DNA of 64,000 bases, taken from the NCBI GenBank assembly GCA_023423535.1, contig JAFAFL010000095.1, positions 62,001 through 126,000 on the forward strand. Direction: 5' to 3'. Positions 59,389 to 64,000 of this stretch are shown here, one piece after another. The stretch is from Pseudomonadota bacterium. GTDB lineage: Bacteria > Myxococcota > Myxococcia > Myxococcales > Myxococcaceae. Position numbers and translations under genes: made by a program. Under the pieces are notes generated by a model, which saw only the letters and a program-made list of their open reading frames with translations, did not search any database and had not been told where the DNA came from. The stretch's first letter is position 1; each line of letters begins with the position of its first letter.

Positions 59389-60267
59389 GTGCGAATCCTC
59401 CTCTCGTCGGCGCTCGTCCTCCTGCTGTCCACCGCGTGCTCCTCCGAGCCCACGCCGCTTCCCGATGCGGGCCAGGTCGGAGCGGAGGGTGACGCTGGCG
59501 AACTCCTCGATGCGGGAGAGCTGCCGGACGGCGGCATGCAGACCGACGCGGGCTCGGAGTCCGATGCCGGTGAAGAGCCCGATGCGGGTCACGATGCCGA
59601 CGCGGGTGAGCAGACGGATGCCGGCCCCGGGAACGACGCCGGCGAGCCGGACCTCTTCCCGCGGCCCGGCTTCGGCGCCATCGCCGGCGACTGCAACGTG
59701 CTCGACGACGAGCTGACCTCGACGATGCCGGCGCTCTTCGTCAACGAGATCGATTTCGGCACCGATCCCTACGACGCCTCGGACCTCCCGCTGCTCACGC
59801 CGGGCGGCCGGGAGATCATCGCCGACGGCAACGCGGGCGGCTCGTCGCTCTACAGCGAGGTCTTCTCCTACGAGCTGCTCGCGCGCTGCGAGGACGCGGA
59901 GCTGCTCAAGACGGAGACGGAGATCCTCTACGACACGCAGAGCAAGAAGACGGACCTCCTGGTGGAGATCGACGGTCTGAAGATCGGCGTCAGCGTCACC
60001 CGCGCGGTGGCGTTCCCCTTCGCCAATCCCTACTCGGTCGCGCAGGCGAAGACGCTGCTCGAAGGGAAGCTCGGCGACATCCACCTCTCCACCGCCAGCG
60101 TCTCCGCGGCCGACGCGTGGGAGAAGCAGATCCTCTACGTCATCGCCTACGGGCCGATGCACGCGACCTCGCTGCAGACCGCCTACGCGCAGATCGATCC
60201 CGCCATCAAGGGCGATACCGTCCTCATGATCGCGGTGAGCAACGGCGACGACGCGTTTCTCTACTGA
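59389..60267 (+). CDS. Lipoprotein with DAG-rich linker and nuclease-like conserved core
   Basis: A 292-residue predicted lipoprotein from GTG 59389 (lipobox LLSTAC). Residues 25-90 repeat short DAG units (about ten). The C-terminal domain (95-292) has the order Glu (YSEVFSYELL), TETEILYD, KKTDLLVEIDGLKIGVSVTRA and YVIAYGPMHAT. A Glu, then D in KTD and E-I-D with a downstream basic residue is reminiscent of PD-(D/E)XK folds, although it is not a canonical match. I do not know its function; the domain reads as well conserved. Confidence 0.65.
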   Translation: MRILLSSALVLLLSTACSSEPTPLPDAGQVGAEGDAGELLDAGELPDGGMQTDAGSESDAGEEPDAGHDADAGEQTDAGPGNDAGEPDLFPRPGFGAIAGDCNVLDDELTSTMPALFVNEIDFGTDPYDASDLPLLTPGGREIIADGNAGGSSLYSEVFSYELLARCEDAELLKTETEILYDTQSKKTDLLVEIDGLKIGVSVTRAVAFPFANPYSVAQAKTLLEGKLGDIHLSTASVSAADAWEKQILYVIAYGPMHATSLQTAYAQIDPAIKGDTVLMIAVSNGDDAFLY

Positions 60268-60275
60268 GGCGCGTC

Positions 60276-61019
60276 CTACACCTCCACCACCAGCGCCTCG
60301 TCGAACCGCGTGTCCCGCTCCTCGCGCAGGTAGCCGTGCGGGTTCGCCACGATCCGCGTCTGCCCCACGTGCACGTCCACCCGCTCGTGGGTGTGCCCGT
60401 GGATCCAGAGCGCGGGCTGTCGTTCGGCGATCAGCGATGAGCGGTCGCTGACGAAGAAGGGGTTCAGCGGCGAGTCGGCGAACTTCGGGTGCACCGAACG
60501 CTGGGAGGGCAGGTGGTGGGTGACGACGACGTCTCCCCTCCGCAGCTCGCTCTGCGCGAAGCGCACCCACGCGGCGTGGCGCTCGTACACCCAGGGCTCG
60601 AAGCCCTCGATGGTGCGGAAGTCCATCAGGTAGCGCCGCCACTGCCGCCACGAGTCGGAGTGCTCGAACCACATGGTGTCCCCGAGCACGCGCTGTCCTC
60701 CGTGAAGCTCGACGACGCGGCCCGCACGCAGCACGTCGAGCGTCGGCAATGCCCGCTCCAGCTCCGCCAGGACCGCCTCTGCTTGCTCGGGTGAGGTGAG
60801 GTAGTACTCGTGGTTCCCCGGCACGAAGAGCAGCCGAGGGGCCTTCCGAGCGAACGCCTCCAGCAGCCGGCGCGCGGTCTCGAAGTCCTTCAGCGAGAGG
60901 ATGTCCCCCGCGAGCACCAGCGCATCGCACTCGGGCGGCTCGAGTGACTCGATGAACGCACGGCCACCGTCGCGGTGCGATTCGAGGTGCAGATCGCTCA
61001 TCACCCACAGGCGCGTCAT
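60276..61019 (-). CDS. Metallophosphoesterase
   Basis: A 247-residue calcineurin-like phosphoesterase with the metal motifs SDLHLE, LAGDIL, VPGNHEYY, THHLPS and IHGHTHERVD. The family hydrolyses phosphodiesters or phosphomonoesters; nothing narrows the substrate. ATG 61019 is chosen over a form 30 codons longer that overlaps the divergent gene. No signal peptide, so it acts in the cytoplasm. Confidence 0.88.
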   Translation of the reverse strand: MTRLWVMSDLHLESHRDGGRAFIESLEPPECDALVLAGDILSLKDFETARRLLEAFARKAPRLLFVPGNHEYYLTSPEQAEAVLAELERALPTLDVLRAGRVVELHGGQRVLGDTMWFEHSDSWRQWRRYLMDFRTIEGFEPWVYERHAAWVRFAQSELRRGDVVVTHHLPSQRSVHPKFADSPLNPFFVSDRSSLIAERQPALWIHGHTHERVDVHVGQTRIVANPHGYLREERDTRFDEALVVEV

Positions 61020-61100
61020 GGCCTGAGTCTCTCGCATTCGGCGGCGCACCGCAGGCTGCAGTTGCGGCACTGCCCGGTGGGACGTTTGCTGCGCGGGCAC

Positions 61101-62693
61101 ATGCGGCACGACGACCCGACCGACCCCACGTCATCCCCCGAAAAGCAGAGGCACCTGCAGCTCCCACGAGGCGCGGGCGGCGCGCTGGTCTTCCTCTCCT
61201 CCGGCGCGGTGCTGGTGCTGGAGATCCTCAGCCTGCGACTGGTCGCGCCCTACGCCGGCCTCACGCTGCAGGTGAGCACCGCGGTCATCAGCAGCGCGCT
61301 GGCGGCGATCGCGCTCGGCGCGTGGATCGGCGGACGGCTGGCGGACTCCTCGAACCCGCGCGCATTGCTGGGGCCGGCGCTGGCGGTGTCCGGCGTGACG
61401 ACGTTGCTCGTGCTCCCCGCGGTGCGCTGGGCCGGGCACTTCCTGCAGGGACAGGGCGCGGGCGCGGTGGTGCTGCTCGCCATGCTCGCGATCTTCATCC
61501 CCGCCGCGCTGCTCTCCGCGATCTCGCCGCTGGTGGTGAAGCTCCAGCTCTCCAACGTCACGCACACCGGGAAGATCGTCGGCCGCTACTCGGCGCTCGG
61601 CACCGGCGGCGCGATCGTGGCGAGCTTCCTCACCGGCTTCGTCTTCGTCGCCCTCTTCGCCACCAGCACGCTGCTCACCGCGCTGGGCGTGGCGCTGCTC
61701 GCGCTCGCCGTGGGCACGCACCTGTGGGTGGGCACGCGACGTTTCGGCGCGCGCGCGGCCGGTGCCTCCGCGGGTGGCGCGGCAGTGCTGGGCCTCGCCT
61801 TCGCGGTCCCGCTCCCGCAGGCCTGTCACGAGGAGACGCTCTACAGTTGCGTGTGGGTGCAGGAGGACCCGCGCCGTCCCTCCGGTCGCTACCTCATCGT
61901 GAACAACGGGATGCAGAGCTACGTGGACCTCGAGGATCCGCTGTACCTCCGCTTCGAGTACTCGAAGGTCTTCGCCTCGGTGCTCGAACACGTGCGCTCC
62001 GAGATGGGGCGTCCGCTGCGCGTGCTCCACGTCGGCGGCGGCGGCTCGACGGTGCCGCGCTACGTGAGGGCGCGCGATCCGGGGTCGGAGAACACCGTGT
62101 ACGAGATCGACCGCGGCCTCATCGAACTGAGCCGGAAGAGGCTGGGCCTCGTGACCGGTGAAGGGCTGCGCGTCGAAGCAGCGGATGCGCGGATCGCGGT
62201 GAAGAGCGACGCGGACGATCACTACGACATCGTCTTCGGCGACGCGTTCGGGAGCGGGACGCCGCCCTGGCACCTGACGACGGTGGAGGCGATGCGCGAC
62301 ATCGACCGTGTGCTCGCGCCGCACGGGTTCTACGCGGTGAACCTCGTGGACTTCCCGCCCTTCGGGTTCCTCGGCGCGGAGCTGGCCACGCTGCGCGAGG
62401 TCTTTCCCCATGTGGCGCTCTTCTCGAAGCCGCAGGCCATCTCGCTGCACGCGCCGAGCGGCGAGGTGCGTGGCGACGGAGGCAATGCGGTGGTGGTGGC
62501 GTCACACCAGCCCGTGCCGTTGGAGCGTCTGCGCGAGAGCGTCCGAGCCCTGAACGGCGAGATGATCGCGCAGCCGGAAGCGGTGACCGCGCGCTTGATG
62601 AAGGAGGCGCCGGTGCTCACCGACGACTACGCACCCGTAGACCAGCTGGTGAACTTCCCCACCCAGCGGATCCTCGGCTCGCAGCCGCTCTGA
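61101..62693 (+). CDS. Membrane-fused spermidine-synthase-like protein
   Basis: A 530-residue protein. Residues 25-235 hold about seven membrane helices of the MFS-like type, and 260-530 a spermidine-synthase-like Rossmann domain (LHVGGGGSTVPRYVRA, YDIVFGDAFGSGTPPWHLTT, with the acidic Asp of GDAF). Fused proteins of this kind occur in many bacteria and their substrate is not settled. It diverges from the phosphoesterase gene across about 80 bp. It probably aminopropylates or methylates a membrane-near substrate; this is inference. Confidence 0.82.
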   Translation: MRHDDPTDPTSSPEKQRHLQLPRGAGGALVFLSSGAVLVLEILSLRLVAPYAGLTLQVSTAVISSALAAIALGAWIGGRLADSSNPRALLGPALAVSGVTTLLVLPAVRWAGHFLQGQGAGAVVLLAMLAIFIPAALLSAISPLVVKLQLSNVTHTGKIVGRYSALGTGGAIVASFLTGFVFVALFATSTLLTALGVALLALAVGTHLWVGTRRFGARAAGASAGGAAVLGLAFAVPLPQACHEETLYSCVWVQEDPRRPSGRYLIVNNGMQSYVDLEDPLYLRFEYSKVFASVLEHVRSEMGRPLRVLHVGGGGSTVPRYVRARDPGSENTVYEIDRGLIELSRKRLGLVTGEGLRVEAADARIAVKSDADDHYDIVFGDAFGSGTPPWHLTTVEAMRDIDRVLAPHGFYAVNLVDFPPFGFLGAELATLREVFPHVALFSKPQAISLHAPSGEVRGDGGNAVVVASHQPVPLERLRESVRALNGEMIAQPEAVTARLMKEAPVLTDDYAPVDQLVNFPTQRILGSQPL

Positions 62694-62700
62694 CCTGGGC

Positions 62701-63462
62701 TCAGCGAACGCAGCCGCCGTCCGGCGACTCCCACAGCGCGACGTCGTCCACGAAGAACTCGGAGCCGGCGACCGCGTCCGGGATGCCCACGCGCACCGTG
62801 ACCTGGTCGTGCGTCGCGAGCGTCATCTGGGTCACGTGCAGGCGCTGCCAGTCTCCGTTCATCGGCGCGGTGAAGCTCTCGTCCTGCGCGCCGCCCCCAC
62901 CGGTGAGCGCGCGGATGGAGAGCCTCGCGTTGAGGCCGGGCGCCGCGAGCACCCACGCCTCCGCGCAGAAGCGCCGCGCGCCCACGCCGCTGGTGGGCGA
63001 CTGCGACGGAAAGAGGCCCATGAAGCTCACCGCGTTGGCGGTCGAGACGCGTGCGCTGCGCTCACCGGTTCGCACCGTCGCATCGTCCGACGCCAGCTGC
63101 GTGCCCAGCCCGGTGGTCCAACCCGACGGTGCGGCCGGCGTCTCCGCACCACATTCGAAGGAGGGATTCGGCAGCACGTTCAGCGGCTCGCCCGCGTCCC
63201 AGGTGCAGCCCGCGTCCGGCGCACCGGCATCGGCCTCGAGGCCCGCGTCCTCGTCTCCTCCGTCGAGCCCCGCGTCGCCAGCGTCTTCCCCCTGGCCGGC
63301 ATCGGGAGAAGAGCCCGCGTCCTCGCCCGCATCGCTCCGAGTCACGCCACCGTCATCGCCGGCGGGAGGATCGGTGGGCACGGGAGGCTCGAGGGTACAG
63401 GCCGAAGCCCACAACGCGCCCACCGCACCCAACACCACGCACGCACCGGCGATTGACCGCAC
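62701..63462 (-). CDS. Lipoprotein with DAG linker and CBM-like domain
   Basis: A 253-residue predicted lipoprotein from GTG 63462, with AAAGGAG five bases upstream. The signal ends LWASAC, followed by a DAG/DGG-rich linker to about 90. The C-terminal domain (LPNPSFECG, APSGWTTGL, ATVRTGERSARV, FFVDDVALWE) has the jelly-roll signature of carbohydrate-binding modules of the CBM_4_9 type. It likely displays a sugar-binding domain at the cell surface. Its start lies just after the stop of the small coiled-coil gene. Confidence 0.72.
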   Translation of the reverse strand: MRSIAGACVVLGAVGALWASACTLEPPVPTDPPAGDDGGVTRSDAGEDAGSSPDAGQGEDAGDAGLDGGDEDAGLEADAGAPDAGCTWDAGEPLNVLPNPSFECGAETPAAPSGWTTGLGTQLASDDATVRTGERSARVSTANAVSFMGLFPSQSPTSGVGARRFCAEAWVLAAPGLNARLSIRALTGGGGAQDESFTAPMNGDWQRLHVTQMTLATHDQVTVRVGIPDAVAGSEFFVDDVALWESPDGGCVR

Positions 63463-63464
63463 CG

Positions 63465-63707
63465 CTACTCCTTTGCCTTCAGCTTGGACTCGTTCTCGCG
63501 GATGAAGCCGCGGATGTCTTCCGCCATGTCGAGCAGCCTCGCCCACTGCTCCTTGTAGAGCGTCACCGGGAAGCGCCCGAGCCCGTAGATGGACACGCCG
63601 CCCTTCTCGCTCACCTTCATCGACACGCCCTTCGCGCCGCGGTTCTTGAGGTTCTCGTTCTCCGCGCGCAGGCGCTCGAGCTCCGCCTTCATCTCTTCTT
63701 CGGTCAT
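63465..63707 (-). CDS. Small conserved coiled-coil protein
   Basis: An 80-residue protein: an N-terminal coiled coil (MTEEEMKAELERLRAENENL, about 1-22), then a short beta segment VSEKGGVSIYGLGRFPVTLYKEQWARLLDMAEDI, given as landmarks KGGVSIYGLGRFPVT and LYKEQW, and a Lys-rich end. I have seen this shape in many bacteria without a function. It precedes the CBM-type lipoprotein gene and is likely co-transcribed with it. Confidence 0.7.
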   Translation of the reverse strand: MTEEEMKAELERLRAENENLKNRGAKGVSMKVSEKGGVSIYGLGRFPVTLYKEQWARLLDMAEDIRGFIRENESKLKAKE

Positions 63708-63776
63708 GTCCGCTCCGCGTTCCGCGTTGAGGTGTTCGCGCTCAACGCAACCACAGCGCGCGGCGGCGGACAGGGC

Positions 63777-64000
63777 TCATCGCGGGTTCCGTCGCGTCGC
63801 GAACGGGCCCGGTCTTATCTGGGTGCACTCGGGATCGGCCTCTTCCTCGACCATCTCGCAGATGCGCTCGTCCGCCTTGCGCAGCCGCCGCACGAGCTCG
63901 CGCGAGAGGTTCTGCAGCACCATCACGTAGCCCTGCATGTCCTCCACGTAGAGCTGGTAGAGGCCGCGGTTGTTCAGCGCGTAGAGCAGCGCGTCCTTCT
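63777..64000 (-). CDS. C-terminal part of an unknown protein, cut by the window edge
   Basis: About 74 C-terminal residues are visible before the stop at 63777. They contain a helical, charged stretch (EDMQGYVMVLQNLSRELVRRLRKADERICEM, landmarks EDMQGYV and RELVRRLRKADERI) and a basic end. No family is recognisable from this fragment. Its G/C-rich third positions support a real gene. It is on the same strand as the two small genes to its left. Confidence 0.5.
   Translation of the reverse strand, partial: KDALLYALNNRGLYQLYVEDMQGYVMVLQNLSRELVRRLRKADERICEMVEEEADPECTQIRPGPFATRRNPR

Noticed and set aside
59480..59650. GATGCGGG-type repeats that could be read as a DNA tandem repeat
   Set aside because: They encode the Asp-Ala-Gly linker with varied codons and spacing, so selection seems to act on the protein.
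1..64000. tRNA, rRNA, insertion sequences, prophage genes and CRISPR arrays
   Set aside because: Reading both strands by eye gave no cloverleaf with a T-loop consensus, no transposase or integrase motif and no regularly spaced direct repeats. A tool-based scan could still find a tRNA I missed.

Overview
This 64 kb window is GC-rich, almost gap-free bacterial chromosome. Most coding regions leave long antisense open frames, many starts are GTG or TTG, and short ATGA/GTGA/TTGA overlaps between genes are common. Several traits together point to a myxobacterium (Myxococcota): lipoproteins whose lipobox is followed by Asp-Ala-Gly-rich linkers, Cys-rich repeat lipoproteins, several large Ser/Thr kinases (one tied to an FHA-GAF-cyclase protein), a fused CcoN-CcoO oxidase subunit and a copper nitrite reductase fused to cytochrome c. 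I can defend the phylum-level guess, not a genus. I saw no rRNA, tRNA, insertion sequence, phage gene or CRISPR array.

Layout. 0-2.7 kb: a secreted protein cut by the window edge, a polysaccharide flippase and a SafE-like membrane protein, all on minus. 2.8-10 kb: a cbb3 oxidase operon (ccoI, ccoS, fused ccoNO, ccoQ, ccoP, ccoG). 10-11.3 kb: a two-gene pair with more A/T-ending codons, the second DUF1828-like. 11.3-19.1 kb: a convergent thiol/sulfur locus. Its plus arm is an ABM monooxygenase, LysR regulator, acyl-CoA dehydrogenase-like flavoprotein, PhnD-like protein, TusA-like/diiron fusion and Mop protein. Its minus arm is a zinc-ribbon/TusA protein, DsrE, a TusA-MetE fusion and OsmC. 19.2-32.3 kb: mixed genes including a sensor kinase, phospholipase D, an ArsR/SRPBCC pair, cysteine synthase, a sugar dehydrogenase, hemN plus hemerythrin, a zinc-finger Ser/Thr kinase and lipoproteins.

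32.3-39.7 kb has a nitrogen-oxide and copper theme: a second hemerythrin, a cytochrome c/PHM-type copper monooxygenase, and divergently nirK-cytochrome c, nirV and SCO. 39.7-42.5 kb: a CoA-transferase and rmuC. 42.5-54.2 kb: a vitamin B12 uptake locus headed by a clear cobalamin riboswitch (btuB, a Cys-rich propeller-like lipoprotein, btuF, btuC, then btuD and a TonB protein), interrupted by a small membrane protein, an FHA-GAF-cyclase protein and a Ser/Thr kinase. 54.3-64 kb: a CBS-type ClC channel, a methyltransferase, an FAD monooxygenase with a divergent TetR, a lipoprotein with a nuclease-like core, a phosphoesterase, a membrane-fused spermidine-synthase-like protein and small conserved proteins.

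How they work together. The cbb3 oxidase, HemN, hemerythrins and NirK/SCO suit life at low oxygen with nitrite or NO. The B12 locus forms a complete outer-to-inner-membrane import route under riboswitch control. The strongest candidate for an undescribed system is the 11.3-19.1 kb locus, where TusA-like domains are fused to three different partners. The second is the propeller-like lipoprotein next to BtuB, which may do the job BtuG does in Bacteroides.
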